Source: Mycobacterium shigaense (GTDB lineage: Bacteria > Actinomycetota > Actinomycetes > Mycobacteriales > Mycobacteriaceae). Taken from it: 64,000 nucleotides of DNA. Where the stretch lies: the NCBI RefSeq assembly GCF_002356315.1, contig NZ_AP018164.1, positions 1,736,001 to 1,800,000 on the forward strand. Direction: 5' to 3'. Numbering within the stretch: the first letter of the stretch is position 1; every line of letters starts with the position of its first letter. The notes below the pieces were generated by a model. The model did no database searches and was not told the origin of the DNA. It saw only the letters and a program-made list of their open reading frames with translations. Below, piece after piece: positions 1 to 10,427 of the stretch. Position numbers and translations under genes: made by a program.

Positions 1-578
<578 letters not shown>

Positions 579-623
579 GGCCAGCCGCACAACGCTGAAG
601 CAGGCCGGACGGGCCGGGAGGGT

Positions 624-3092
624 ATGACAAACCCACCCGACCCGTCCGGGTCATCTGGAGCAGGAACGCAAAGCGCCAGCGGGGCAGCCGATCTGGCTGC
701 CTCGCGGCGCCAGCTGCTGTCGGAGGGCCGCGAGCTGGGCGCCGCCGAGATGCGCCAGGCCTGGTTGGATCTGCACGAAACCTGGCTCACCGCAAAGGCC
801 GCCGAACTTGGCATCACCGACGACGGCGACTTCGCGCTCGCCGGGGTCGGTGGCCTGGGCCGTCGCGAGTTGTTGCCGTATTCCGATCTGGATCTGGTGC
901 TGTTGCACGACAACGTGTCCGACGACATGCTGCAACGGGTCGCCGACGGGCTCTGGTATCCGTTGTGGGACGCCAATGTTCGCCTCGACCACAGTGTGCG
1001 CACGGTCTCCGGGGCGCTGGGCGTCGCGAACGAGGACCTGACGGCCGCCCTGGGCCTGCTGGATGCCCGTCACATCGCCGGTGCGCAGCGGTTATCGGAC
1101 GAGCTGATCGCCGGGGTTCGCAAGCAGTGGCGCACCGGGATCCGGACCCGGATGGACGAACTCGTCGAGACGACATACGCCCGCTGGCAACGGTGTTGGC
1201 GGATCTCGCAGCGTGCCGAGCCGGACCTCAAGTCGGGCCGCGGCGGCCTGCGCGACGTCCAGCTGCTCGACGCGCTGGGCGTCGCGCAGCTGATCGACCG
1301 CCGCGGCATGGGCCACGTCGACGCGCCCGGCGGTTCGCTGGACGCCGCGTATCTGACGCTGCTGGATGTGCGCACCGAGCTGCACCTGGTGTCCGGCCGC
1401 GGACACGACCAGCTACTGGCGCAGTTCGCCGACGAGGTCAGCGCCGCGCTGGGCGTAGGCGACCGCTTCGCGCTTGCGCGGGTGCTGTCAAATGCCGGGC
1501 GTACCATAGCCTTTCACTCCGAGACTGGGCTGCGCACCGCGCAGAACGCGCTGCCGCGACGCGGTATCTCCGCGCTGGTTCGGCGTCCGAAGCGCCGCCC
1601 GCTGGACGAGGGCGTGCACGAATACGACGGCGAGATCGTGCTCGCCCGCGAAGCGCAACCGGAAAAGGACCCCGGTCTGGTGCTGCGGATTGCCGCCGCG
1701 TCGGCCAGCACCGGTCTGCCCATCGGGGCGGCCACGCTGAGACGGCTGGCCGACAGCGTGCCCGACATGCCTACGCCGTGGCCGCGGGAGGCCCTGGACG
1801 ATCTGCTGGTGGTGCTGCTGGCCGGCCCCACCCTGGTGGACACCATCGAGGCGCTCGACCGCACCGGCCTATGGGGCCGGCTGCTGCCGGAGTGGGACGC
1901 CGTCCGCGATCTGCCGCCGCGCGATGTGTCGCACAAGTGGACCGTTGACCGTCACATCGTCGAAACCGCCGTCAACGCCGCGCCGTTGACCACTAACGTG
2001 GCCCGCTCGGACCTGCTCGCGCTGGGGGCCCTGCTGCACGACATCGGCAAGGGCCGCGGCGTCGACCACTGCGTGCTGGGCGCGGATCTGGTGGTGCCGA
2101 TCTGCGAACGGCTCGGGCTGCCGCCCCAGGACGTCGACACGCTGTCGGACATGGTTCGCCATCACCTGCTGTTGCCCATCACGGCGACCCGCGGCGACCT
2201 GAACGACCCGAGCGTCATCGAGGCGGTTTCCGAAGCGCTGGGCGGGGATTCGCAGCTGCTGGAGTTGCTGCACGCGCTGGCCGAGGCGGACTCGAGGGCC
2301 ACCGGGCCCGGGGTGTGGAGCGATTGGAAGGCCTCCCTGGTGGCCGACCTGGTGCGCCGCTGCCGGCTGGTGATGGCCGGTGAGGCGCTGCCGCAGGCCG
2401 AACCGACCACGCCGCACTACCTCTCGCTGGCGGCCGACCACGGGGTACACGTCGACATCACGCCGGGCGAGGGCGAGCGCCACCATGCGGTGATGGTCGC
2501 GCCCGACGCACGGGGACTGGTGTCGAAAGCCGCTGCGGTGCTTGCCCTTAACTCGCTGCGGATTCACTCGGCGACGGTCAACGTCCACGAGGGTGTGGCG
2601 ATCGCTGAATTCGTGGCGTCGCCGCTGTTCGGGTCGCCGCCGGCCGCCGATCTGTTGCGCCAGCAGTTCGTCGGCGCGCTGGCCGGCGATATCGACGTGC
2701 TGGGCATGCTGGAACGGCGCGAGACCGAGGCCGCCAACACGGCACAGGCCCGTGCCGGCGAGATCCAGGCGGGCGCGCCGCTGACGCGGTCGACGGCACC
2801 GCCGCGCATCCTGTGGCTCGATGCCATCGCGCCCTGTCAGCTGGTGGTCGAGGTGCGCGCGATGGACCGGATCGGGCTGCTCGCCCTGCTGGCGCAGGCG
2901 CTGGAGCGGGCCGGCGCCGACATCGCGTGGGCAAAGGTCAACACCTTCGGCTCGACGGCCGCCGACGTGTTCTGCATGGCGATACCCGCGGACTCGGACG
3001 CCGTTGCCGCGCAGGCCGAGGTGGAAAAGCAGCTGTTGGGCGTGCTGGGGGTCTCGCAAGAGGCCGTGGTGCACGAGGCCGCCGCCGAATGA
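624..3092 (+). CDS. glnD: PII nucleotidyltransferase / nucleotidyl-removing enzyme GlnD
   Basis: The 822-residue protein has the GlnD order. A nucleotidyltransferase domain carries [18 protein letters not shown] (about residues 73-92). A central HD phosphohydrolase carries LLHDIGKG (about 470). Two C-terminal ACT domains follow (about 610-690 and 735-815), which bind glutamine in the family. It modifies and demodifies Tyr51 of the PII protein encoded just upstream. All catalytic motifs look intact and the length is normal. The ATG at 624 is taken as the start. The gene ends 3 bp before the convergent helicase gene. Confidence 0.95.
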   Translation: MTNPPDPSGSSGAGTQSASGAADLAASRRQLLSEGRELGAAEMRQAWLDLHETWLTAKAAELGITDDGDFALAGVGGLGRRELLPYSDLDLVLLHDNVSDDMLQRVADGLWYPLWDANVRLDHSVRTVSGALGVANEDLTAALGLLDARHIAGAQRLSDELIAGVRKQWRTGIRTRMDELVETTYARWQRCWRISQRAEPDLKSGRGGLRDVQLLDALGVAQLIDRRGMGHVDAPGGSLDAAYLTLLDVRTELHLVSGRGHDQLLAQFADEVSAALGVGDRFALARVLSNAGRTIAFHSETGLRTAQNALPRRGISALVRRPKRRPLDEGVHEYDGEIVLAREAQPEKDPGLVLRIAAASASTGLPIGAATLRRLADSVPDMPTPWPREALDDLLVVLLAGPTLVDTIEALDRTGLWGRLLPEWDAVRDLPPRDVSHKWTVDRHIVETAVNAAPLTTNVARSDLLALGALLHDIGKGRGVDHCVLGADLVVPICERLGLPPQDVDTLSDMVRHHLLLPITATRGDLNDPSVIEAVSEALGGDSQLLELLHALAEADSRATGPGVWSDWKASLVADLVRRCRLVMAGEALPQAEPTTPHYLSLAADHGVHVDITPGEGERHHAVMVAPDARGLVSKAAAVLALNSLRIHSATVNVHEGVAIAEFVASPLFGSPPAADLLRQQFVGALAGDIDVLGMLERRETEAANTAQARAGEIQAGAPLTRSTAPPRILWLDAIAPCQLVVEVRAMDRIGLLALLAQALERAGADIAWAKVNTFGSTAADVFCMAIPADSDAVAAQAEVEKQLLGVLGVSQEAVVHEAAAE

Positions 3093-3095
3093 GCG

Positions 3096-4835
3096 TCAGG
3101 AACGCTCCGAATTCAATTGGTGCAGAGCAACAATGCGCTCCTTGAGCTGATCGCGGGTGGCCGCGGCGATCGGCGGCCCGCCGCAACGCCGGCGCAGCTC
3201 GTTGTGAATCCAGCCGTGTGGTTTGCCGGTGCGGTGATGGGCTATCGACACCAACGTGTTGAGTTCGCGGCGCAGCTCGCGCAGCTGCCCGTGCATGGCC
3301 CCGGATGTCGCCGGCGCCGGCGCGGCGTGGCCGGAGGCGGCACGCTTTTGTAGCTGCTCGTCCTGGCGGCGGCCCAGCAGGGCGCGCATCTGGTCGACGT
3401 CGAGCAGCCCGGGGATGCCGAGATAGTCGGCCTCCTCTTCACTGCCGGCCGGGGTGGCGGTGCCGAACGAGGACCCGTCGAAGATGACCTGATCCAGCTC
3501 GGCGTCGGCGCCCAGGGAGGTGAAACCCTTTTCCTCGTCCGTCTTTTCGGTCTGCTCGCGCACGGCCGGATCGCTGAGCAGCGGGTCGTCGAGCGACTCG
3601 CGATGTGGTTGACCCAGCACGTGATTGCGCTGCGCCTCCAGCTCGCTGGCCAGCTGCAGCAGGTTGGGCACCGAGGGAACGAAGATGCTGGCGATCTCGC
3701 CGGGGCGGCGCGACCGCACGAATCGCCCGATGGCCTGCGCGAAGAACAGCGGTGTGGAGGCACTGGTGGCGTAGATCCCGACCGACAGGCGCGGCACGTC
3801 GACGCCCTCGGAGACCATGCGGACGGCGACCAGCCAGCGGCTGGTGCCATCGGCGAATTGGCTGATGCGCTCGGAAGATCCGGGGTCGTCGGACAGCACG
3901 ACGGTGGGCGCCTCGCCGGTCAGCTTCGTCAGCAGGGTGGCATACGCGCGGGCCGCGGTTTGGTCGGAGGCGATGATCATGCCGCCGGCATCGGGCACGT
4001 GTGTGCGCAGCTGCCGCAGCCGTTGATCGGCGGCCGTGATCACCGCGGGCATCCATTCGCCGGCCGGGTCCAGCGCGGTGCGCCACGCCCGCGCCGTCTG
4101 CTCGGCCGACAGTGGCTCGCCGAGGCGGGCGGTGTGTTCCTCGCCGGCGCTGTCACGCCAGCGGGCTTCCCCCGAATAGGCGAGGAACACCACGGGACGG
4201 ACCACGCCGTCGGCGAGGGCCTCGGAGTAGCCGTAGGTGTGGTCGGCTTCGGATCGCGCAATCCCGTCGGCCCCGCAGGTGTAGGTGACGAACGGGATCG
4301 GGCTGTCGTCGCTGCGAAACGGCGTGCCCGTCAGGGCAAGTCGGCGGGTCGCGTCGGAAAACGCTTCGCGGATGGCGTCGCCCCACGTCTTGGCGTCACC
4401 GCCGTGGTGAATCTCGTCGAAGATGACCAGCGTGTTGCGCTGCTCGGTGCGCACCCGGTGCAGCGTCGGGCGGGACGCGACCTGGGCGTAGGTCACCATC
4501 ACGCCGTGGTACTCCGGCGACGTCGCGGCGCTGGTGTTGGAGAACCTCGGGTCCAGCGCCAGGCCGTGACGCTGCGCGGCCTGCGCCCACTGCACCTTCA
4601 GGTGCTCGGTGGGCACCACCACGGTGACCTGCTCGACGACGCGCTGCGCGAGCAGCTCGGCGGCCACCCGAAGCGCGAAGGTGGTCTTGCCGGAACCCGG
4701 CGTCGCCACGGCCAGGAAGTCGCGGGCCTGTCCGGTGAGGTACTTGACCAACGCGCGGCGCTGCCAACCGCGCAGCGGGCTCCGGCCGGCGGCGTGTCCT
4801 TCCAGGGGCGCGTCGGCGGTGCTGACCGGCTGCAT
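3096..4835 (-). CDS. DEAD/DEAH-box superfamily 2 helicase
   Basis: This is a superfamily 2 helicase-like ATPase of 579 residues, corresponding to Rv2917. It has Walker A ATPGSGKTT (about residues 45-52), a DEIHHGG motif II, an LTGTPFRSD motif III, and a C-terminal helicase domain ending in an Arg-finger region (QAIGRFVRSRRPG). The start at 4835 was chosen because GGGGGA lies 8 nt upstream. An in-frame ATG at 4979 would give 627 residues, close to the annotated length I recall for the M. tuberculosis protein, so the start is not certain. The C-terminal about 130 residues are charged and not assignable. The substrate (DNA or RNA) is unknown. It is convergent with glnD. Confidence 0.85.
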   Translation of the reverse strand: MQPVSTADAPLEGHAAGRSPLRGWQRRALVKYLTGQARDFLAVATPGSGKTTFALRVAAELLAQRVVEQVTVVVPTEHLKVQWAQAAQRHGLALDPRFSNTSAATSPEYHGVMVTYAQVASRPTLHRVRTEQRNTLVIFDEIHHGGDAKTWGDAIREAFSDATRRLALTGTPFRSDDSPIPFVTYTCGADGIARSEADHTYGYSEALADGVVRPVVFLAYSGEARWRDSAGEEHTARLGEPLSAEQTARAWRTALDPAGEWMPAVITAADQRLRQLRTHVPDAGGMIIASDQTAARAYATLLTKLTGEAPTVVLSDDPGSSERISQFADGTSRWLVAVRMVSEGVDVPRLSVGIYATSASTPLFFAQAIGRFVRSRRPGEIASIFVPSVPNLLQLASELEAQRNHVLGQPHRESLDDPLLSDPAVREQTEKTDEEKGFTSLGADAELDQVIFDGSSFGTATPAGSEEEADYLGIPGLLDVDQMRALLGRRQDEQLQKRAASGHAAPAPATSGAMHGQLRELRRELNTLVSIAHHRTGKPHGWIHNELRRRCGGPPIAAATRDQLKERIVALHQLNSERS

Positions 4836-4994
4836 CGACTGCGTCCCCCGTAGCTGATCTGGCGCGCCGTCGACGGCCACGCTCCGACAAGTCTTGCGCC
4901 CGGCCCGCGATGCTAGCTCGCCGCGGCGACGAGTGTGAAATGTAGCATGGCAACGCTTTTCGGCGGGGCAACGACGCAAACGGATCTGGCGAGG

Positions 4995-5801
4995 TTATCG
5001 CGAGAGCTGGGACGGGCCGGCCAGGTCGCGGCTGCGCAGCCAGGTGTCGATGCGCTCGGCGACGTCGGCCCAGCCCGGTTCCAGCATCATGTTGTGCCCC
5101 ATGTCGAAGAATTCCGCCTGGGTCGCATACGCGCGCGCCGTGGCGAGTACCGAGCCGACGCTGACGAAGCCGTCGCGCGCCGCGCCGAGCACCAGCATCG
5201 GGGTCGTCACGCGTTGCGTCTTGACCCGGCGGAACATCGGGTCGGTCCTCGCCGCGCGGATGCTCTCCGGCCCGGCGCGGTGCCAGCAGGATGCGACGAT
5301 GTGTTCCGGCGTGTCCTTGCAGAAGAGGTACTGGCGGGCCAGCTTCTGGGTGCGCAGGAATCTGACCAACGTGGGGTCGTTGAACGAGTGCACGGTCATC
5401 CACGGGCGGCGGCGCCAGACGCGCAGCGAGGCCCCGAGCACACCCGACGGCGGTAGGGAGCCCACCAGCACCCCGGCCGCGGCGGTCCGGTCTTCCAGGT
5501 AGCGCTGGATCGTGTAGCCGCCAAGGGAATGACCGATGAGCACCGGCGAGCCACCCAGGTCGTCGGCGACCGTGCGGACGTCGTCGATGTAGTCCTCGAC
5601 CGAAACCCGGTGCAGGGGCTTGTCCGTGGGGCTGGTGCCGTGCCCGCGCAGGCTCATCGCGACCGCGCGGTAGCCGGCGTCGGCGAAGTAGTCCAGGAAA
5701 CCGTCGTCCCAGCACCAGGCGCCGTGCCAGCCGCCGTGCACGAACAGCAGCGGCACCGGATGCGCCTGGGTGGCCGATCCCTTGTCGATCACCTCGAGCA
5801 T
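4995..5801 (-). CDS. Alpha/beta-fold hydrolase
   Basis: The 268-residue protein has the alpha/beta hydrolase signature: an oxyanion-hole VHGGWHGAW (about 21-29), the nucleophile elbow GHSLGG (Ser92), a likely acid Asp in LGAARDGF, and the catalytic His in DMGHNMMLEPGW near the C-terminus. No signal peptide is seen. The start ATG at 5801 is preferred to the upstream ATG at 5837, because the fold begins directly after it and AAAGG lies upstream. Substrate cannot be predicted; relatives include esterases and haloalkane or epoxide hydrolases. I do not recall an orthologue at this place in M. tuberculosis, so it looks like an accessory insertion between the helicase gene and ffh. Confidence 0.85.
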   Translation of the reverse strand: MLEVIDKGSATQAHPVPLLFVHGGWHGAWCWDDGFLDYFADAGYRAVAMSLRGHGTSPTDKPLHRVSVEDYIDDVRTVADDLGGSPVLIGHSLGGYTIQRYLEDRTAAAGVLVGSLPPSGVLGASLRVWRRRPWMTVHSFNDPTLVRFLRTQKLARQYLFCKDTPEHIVASCWHRAGPESIRAARTDPMFRRVKTQRVTTPMLVLGAARDGFVSVGSVLATARAYATQAEFFDMGHNMMLEPGWADVAERIDTWLRSRDLAGPSQLSR

Positions 5802-5895
5802 GATGCAGACCTTTGCTGGCGGGCAACCGGCCGTCAAGGTGGCCGGCCAACCAGCGGGACACTGCTGCGACGGTCGTGCCCGCTAGGCTTGCGGG

Positions 5896-7473
5896 GTGTT
5901 TGAATCGCTGTCCGACCGGCTGACCGGTGCCCTCGCGGGTCTGCGCGGCAAGGGTCGACTGACCGACGCCGATATCGATGCCACCACCCGCGAGATCCGG
6001 CTGGCGCTGCTGGAAGCCGACGTATCGCTGCCGGTGGTGCGCGCGTTCGTCGGCCGGATCAAGGAGCGCGCGCGGGGCGCGGAGGTGTCCGGCGCGCTCA
6101 ACCCTGCGCAGCAGGTGGTCAAGATCGTCAACGAGGAACTCATCGGCATCCTCGGCGGCCAGACCCGGCAGCTGGTCTTCGCCAAGACGCCGCCGACGGT
6201 GATCATGCTCGCCGGTCTGCAGGGTTCCGGTAAGACCACGCTAGCCGGCAAGCTGGCGTTCTGGCTGCGCAACCAGGGACACACGCCGCTGCTGGTGGCC
6301 TGCGACCTGCAACGCCCCGCCGCGGTCAATCAGCTGCAGGTCGTCGGGCAGCGGGCCGGCGTCCCCGTCTTCGCGCCGCATCCAGGCGCTCCGCCTTCTG
6401 GCCCGGACACCGGGCCAGAAGGCGACCCGGTCGCCGTCGCGGCCGCCGGCCTGGCCGAGGCGCAGGCCAAGCACCACGACGTCGTCATCGTCGATACCGC
6501 CGGACGCCTCGGCATCGACGACGAGCTGATGAGCCAAGCCGCCGCCATCCGCGACGCCATCAACCCCGACGAAGTGATCTTCGTCCTGGACGCGATGATC
6601 GGTCAGGATGCGGTCACCACCGCGGAGGCGTTCCGCGAGGGCGTCGGCTTCACCGGCGTGGTGCTGACCAAGCTCGACGGCGACGCCCGGGGTGGCGCCG
6701 CGCTGTCGGTCCGCGAAGTCACCGGCGTGCCAATCCTTTTCGCCTCCACCGGCGAGAAGCTGGAAGACTTCGACGTCTTCCACCCCGACCGCATGTCCAG
6801 CCGCATCCTGGGCATGGGCGATGTGCTCAGCCTGATCGAGCAGGCCGAGCAGGTCTTCGACGCCGAGCAGGCCGAGGCCGCCGCCGCCAAGATCGGCTCA
6901 GGCGAGCTGACGCTGGAGGACTTCCTCGAGCAGATGCTCGCCATCCGCAAGATGGGGCCGATCGGCAACCTGCTGGGCATGCTGCCCGGCGCCGGCCAGA
7001 TGAGGGACGCGCTGGCCGAGGTCGACGACCGACAGCTCGACCGGCTGCAGGCGATCATCCGCGGCATGACGCCGCAGGAGCGCGCCGACCCCAAGATCAT
7101 CAATGCGTCGCGGCGGCTGCGGATCGCCAACGGCTCGGGCGTGACGGTGGCCGAGGTCAACCAGCTGGTCGACCGCTTCTTCGAGGCCCGCAAGATGATG
7201 TCGTCGATGCTGGGCGGCATGGGCATCCCGGGCATCGGCCGCAAGTCCGCGACCCGAAAGGCCAAGGGCGCGAAAGGCAAGAAGGGCAAGAAGGGCGCGC
7301 GCGGCCCCACCCCGCCGAAGGTCAGAAGCCCATTTGGGCCCGGGGCGCCTGGGATGCCGGGCTTGCCGGCCGGGTTCCCCGACATCTCGCAGATGCCCGA
7401 CGGCCTCAACGAGCTGCCGCCCGGGCTGGCCGACTTCGACCTGTCCAAGCTGAAGTTCCCGGGCAAGAAGTAG
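5896..7473 (+). CDS. ffh: Signal recognition particle protein Ffh (SRP54)
   Basis: The 525-residue GTPase starts at GTG with MFESLSDRLTGAL. The N domain is followed by the G domain, with GLQGSGKTT (about 108-116), DTAGRLG, and TKLDGDARGGAAL. The methionine-rich M domain (about 330-455) binds 4.5S RNA and signal peptides. It ends in a Lys/Gly/Pro-rich tail finishing KLKFPGKK. In the cell it delivers ribosomes making membrane and secreted proteins to FtsY and SecYEG. An oddity is a long hairpin-forming inverted repeat inside the G-domain coding sequence (6393-6423), encoding a slightly lengthened loop rich in Gly, Pro and Asp. The gene is essential in bacteria generally and appears intact. Confidence 0.97.
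   Translation: MFESLSDRLTGALAGLRGKGRLTDADIDATTREIRLALLEADVSLPVVRAFVGRIKERARGAEVSGALNPAQQVVKIVNEELIGILGGQTRQLVFAKTPPTVIMLAGLQGSGKTTLAGKLAFWLRNQGHTPLLVACDLQRPAAVNQLQVVGQRAGVPVFAPHPGAPPSGPDTGPEGDPVAVAAAGLAEAQAKHHDVVIVDTAGRLGIDDELMSQAAAIRDAINPDEVIFVLDAMIGQDAVTTAEAFREGVGFTGVVLTKLDGDARGGAALSVREVTGVPILFASTGEKLEDFDVFHPDRMSSRILGMGDVLSLIEQAEQVFDAEQAEAAAAKIGSGELTLEDFLEQMLAIRKMGPIGNLLGMLPGAGQMRDALAEVDDRQLDRLQAIIRGMTPQERADPKIINASRRLRIANGSGVTVAEVNQLVDRFFEARKMMSSMLGGMGIPGIGRKSATRKAKGAKGKKGKKGARGPTPPKVRSPFGPGAPGMPGLPAGFPDISQMPDGLNELPPGLADFDLSKLKFPGKK
6393..6423. repeat. 14-bp perfect inverted repeat inside ffh
   Basis: A 14-bp stem starting GCCTTCTGG is separated by three bases (ACA) from its exact reverse complement. 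It lies in a surface loop of the Ffh G domain between HPGA and GDPVAVAAAG. It keeps the reading frame. It may be a small inserted palindromic element or simply a chance of Gly/Pro codons. Confidence 0.6.
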
Positions 7474-7480
7474 CCGCGCG

Positions 7481-8572
7481 GTGCGGATGCACGTGCGGGG
7501 CCGGGGGCTGCCCGACGAGACCGAGCTCGAACTGTGGATCGTCGACGGCCGCATCAGCGTCGAGCCGGTCGCCGGCGCCGTCACGGTATTCGGCTCATCG
7601 GGTTTTCAAGGCTGGATCTTGCCCGGGCTGGTCGACGCCCACTGCCACGTCGGCCTCGGCGAGCACGGCGAGATTCCGCTCGACGACGCGATCGCCCAGG
7701 CCGAGATCGAGCGCGACGTCGGCGCGCTGCTGTTGCGGGACTGCGGCTCGCCCACCGACACCCGCAGCCTCGACGACCGCGCCGACCTGCCCCGGATCAT
7801 CAGGGCCGGAAAACATCTGGCACGACCCAAGCGGTACGCGGCCGGCTTCGCGCGCGAGCTGGACGACGAATGGCAGTTGCCGGAGGCGGTGGCCGAGGAG
7901 GCCAGGCGCGGCGACGGCTGGATCAAGCTGGTCGGCGACTGGATCGACCGAGAGGTCGGCGATCTCGCGCCGCTGTGGTCCGACGACGTGCTCAAGGCGG
8001 CCATCGACACCGCGCACGCGCACGGCGCCCGCGTCACCGCGCACGTCTTCAGCGAGGACGCGCTGCCGCCGCTGATCACGGCCGGCATCGACTGCATCGA
8101 ACACGGCACCGGGCTCACCGACGACGCCATCGCGCTGATGCTGGAGCACGGAACCGTGTTGGTGCCCACGCTGGTCAACATCGTCGAGAACTTCTCCGGC
8201 ATCGCCGGGGCCGCCGAGCAGAAGTATCCGAGATATGCCGCGCACATGCGCGACCTGCGCGCCCGGGGCCTGGCGCGCATCGGCGCGGCCCGCGAGGCCG
8301 GCGTGCCGATCTACGCCGGCAGCGACGCCGGCACGATGGTCGCGCCGGGGCGCATCGCCGACGAGGTCGAGGCACTCAGGGAAATTGGGATGAGCGCCAC
8401 CGAGGCACTGGGCGCGGCGTGCTGGGATGCGCGTCACTGGCTGGGCCGGCCTGGCCTCGACCACGGCGCGTCCGCCGACCTGCTGTGCTACTCGCAGGAC
8501 CCGCGACTGGGACCCGGCGTGCTGAGCCGACCTGATCTGGTGATCCTGCGCGGCAAGACCTTTCGCCCATGA
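7481..8572 (+). CDS. Amidohydrolase family metal-dependent hydrolase
   Basis: The 363-residue protein has the amidohydrolase layout: a short N-terminal beta part, then DAHCHVG (the HxH metal ligands), a lysine in WIKLVGDW, His in VTAHVFSED and IEHGTGL, and a late AGSDAGTM aspartate. It resembles imidazolonepropionase and prolidase-type hydrolases and corresponds to Rv2915c. The true substrate is unknown. It begins 7 bp after ffh with GTG; an ATG two codons later (7487) is an alternative. The same strand and short spacing suggest cotranscription with ffh and pknI. Confidence 0.85.
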   Translation: MRMHVRGRGLPDETELELWIVDGRISVEPVAGAVTVFGSSGFQGWILPGLVDAHCHVGLGEHGEIPLDDAIAQAEIERDVGALLLRDCGSPTDTRSLDDRADLPRIIRAGKHLARPKRYAAGFARELDDEWQLPEAVAEEARRGDGWIKLVGDWIDREVGDLAPLWSDDVLKAAIDTAHAHGARVTAHVFSEDALPPLITAGIDCIEHGTGLTDDAIALMLEHGTVLVPTLVNIVENFSGIAGAAEQKYPRYAAHMRDLRARGLARIGAAREAGVPIYAGSDAGTMVAPGRIADEVEALREIGMSATEALGAACWDARHWLGRPGLDHGASADLLCYSQDPRLGPGVLSRPDLVILRGKTFRP

Positions 8573-8625
8573 ACAGGTCAAGTGCTGGCCGCGCGCGGTG
8601 CCGCGCCGGCGGATAGGATCGCGGG

Positions 8626-10353
8626 ATGGCGTTAGCCAGCGGCGCGACGTTCGCCGGTTACGTCGTCGCACGGAGGCTGGGGTCCGGGATGACCGGCGAT
8701 GTGTACCTGGTCCAAGACCGACGATCGGCGCGCTGGGCTGCGCTGAAGATCCTCGCGCCCGCGTGGTCGTCAGACAGCGAGTTCCGCGGGCGGTTCCACT
8801 GGGAGACCCCGCTCGCGGCGAATCTGCGGCACCCGCACGTCGTCGAGGTGCACGACCGCGGCGAGTTCGAGGACCGGCTGTGGATCGCGATGAACTACGT
8901 GGAGGGCATCAACGCCGCGCAGCTGATGACCGATCGCTTCCCGGCTGTGTCGCCGCTCGACGAGGTGCTGGCCATCCTGACCGCCGCGGCCGACGCCCTC
9001 GACGAGGCGCACCACCGCGGGCTGCTGCATCGCGACGTCAAGCCGGCCAACATCGTGCTGACCGGCCGCGGCGAGGGCGAGCAGCGGATCCTGCTGACCG
9101 ATTTCGGGATAGCCCGCGGGCCGGACGACGCCACGCCCGGTGACCCCGTCGGCTACACCGCGCCGGAACAGTCGGCGGGGGCGGTGATCGACGGGCGCGC
9201 CGACCAGTACGCGTTGGCGGCGTCCGCCTTCCACCTGTTGACCGGTGCGCAGCCGCGGCCCGGCACCGACGCCGCACCGCCGCGGCTCAGCGACCAGCGC
9301 CCGGAGCTGGCGGGTCTGGACGCCGTGTTCTCCCGGGCCCTGGCCGCCGATCCCGCCGACCGGTTCCCCAGCTGCCGCGCGTTTGCCGACGCCGCAAGTG
9401 AACGCGGCGGTATCGCGCTCGGCGACCACGGCCCCGGCTCCGCGTCCGCCGCCGAGTACCTCACCTGGCCCGACCTGGAGGACCTGGCGGATGTCCGCTC
9501 GGCGGCCAAGCCCGCGGCGCGGCAAAAGGAGGCGACCGGCCCGGTCAAGCGGCCCGCGCCCAAAGTGGTGACGCCTCGCCCGACCGACTCGACGGCGGGT
9601 CCGGCCGCGTCGGGTCGGCAACCGGGGGAGCGCCGCCCCGCGTCGCCGCGCAGACGCAGCCCGCGCCGGGTCGTGCTGACCGCCGTCGCGGTGCTGCTCG
9701 TCGCCGCGCTGTTCGTCGTCGCCTTCCTTGCCGCGCGCCGGATGGATGTGAAAGCCGTCCAGGCCGCCGATGCCACCTCCGGCACGCCGGCACCGACCCC
9801 GGCCGCCGCGCCCACTTCCCTGGATCCGCCCGCGCAGCCCGCCCCGCTCGACGGCACGTACCGCCTCGAGGTCGACCGCACCAAGCAGACGTACAACGAC
9901 ATCCCCGACCCGCAACCGCCCGACGTCACCAGCTGGTGGGCGTTGCGCTCCTCGTGCACCCCCAGCGCGTGCAGCGCGGCCGGGGTGCAGATGGACGACG
10001 CCGACCGCAGCCGGGTGAAGGCGCTCGACGGGCAACCGGTCATGTTGGATTTCCGCGACGGCAGCTGGGTGTCGCGCCCGACGACCGGCAGGTTTGCCTG
10101 CGTCGGGCTCACCGGCGTGCCGTCCAAGCAGGTCTCCACCCAGGTGTTGACGCTGCGGCCGCAGCCGTCCGGGGAGCTCACCGGTGAGATGACGCTCACC
10201 GTGCAGAGCAATGCCTGCCGCCAGCAGGGAGCCGTGATCCGCGCCCCCGCGGTCGCCACCCGCACCGGCGATGCGCCGCCCGACATGATGCTGCCGGACC
10301 CGGTGACGATCTCCGACACCGCCGCGCCGAGCCCGCAGGGCCCGCACCGCTGA
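8626..10353 (+). CDS. pknI: Transmembrane Ser/Thr protein kinase PknI
   Basis: The 575-residue product has an N-terminal kinase domain (about 10-260) with glycine loop RRLGSGMTGDVYLV, ATP-binding Lys41, catalytic loop LLHRDVKPAN, DFG and APEQ. A Pro/Arg-rich juxtamembrane linker leads to one membrane helix (about 347-368) and an extracytoplasmic region with Cys-containing segments (SSCTPSACSAAG, RFACVGL, SNACRQQG). The segment between DFG and APE is clearly shorter than in PknB and lacks the usual string of Thr residues. It corresponds to Rv2914c. The family phosphorylates proteins in response to envelope or internal signals; substrates are not visible here. Start ATG at 8626. Confidence 0.93.
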   Translation: MALASGATFAGYVVARRLGSGMTGDVYLVQDRRSARWAALKILAPAWSSDSEFRGRFHWETPLAANLRHPHVVEVHDRGEFEDRLWIAMNYVEGINAAQLMTDRFPAVSPLDEVLAILTAAADALDEAHHRGLLHRDVKPANIVLTGRGEGEQRILLTDFGIARGPDDATPGDPVGYTAPEQSAGAVIDGRADQYALAASAFHLLTGAQPRPGTDAAPPRLSDQRPELAGLDAVFSRALAADPADRFPSCRAFADAASERGGIALGDHGPGSASAAEYLTWPDLEDLADVRSAAKPAARQKEATGPVKRPAPKVVTPRPTDSTAGPAASGRQPGERRPASPRRRSPRRVVLTAVAVLLVAALFVVAFLAARRMDVKAVQAADATSGTPAPTPAAAPTSLDPPAQPAPLDGTYRLEVDRTKQTYNDIPDPQPPDVTSWWALRSSCTPSACSAAGVQMDDADRSRVKALDGQPVMLDFRDGSWVSRPTTGRFACVGLTGVPSKQVSTQVLTLRPQPSGELTGEMTLTVQSNACRQQGAVIRAPAVATRTGDAPPDMMLPDPVTISDTAAPSPQGPHR

Positions 10354-10370
10354 GGCGCTCGAGAAAAAGA

Positions 10371-10399
10371 TTGCGAGCACTTGCTATCTATGTTAGCGT
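10371..10399 (+). promoter_or_regulatory. Candidate promoter of the D-aminoacylase-like gene
   Basis: TTGCGA (10371-10376) and TAGCGT (10394-10399) are spaced by 17 bp, fitting a mycobacterial SigA-type promoter. It lies about 30 bp before the GTG start at 10428. The surrounding AT-rich stretch stands out against the GC-rich neighbours and could also hold a TetR operator. Confidence 0.45.
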
Positions 10400-10427
10400 C
10401 GGGGCATCGCCAGCCCTGGAGGTAGCA

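Noticed and set aside
4396..5862. A 488-codon minus-strand frame across the hydrolase and helicase genes
   Set aside because: Arg/Gly-rich low-complexity content and overlap with two well-supported genes in another frame.
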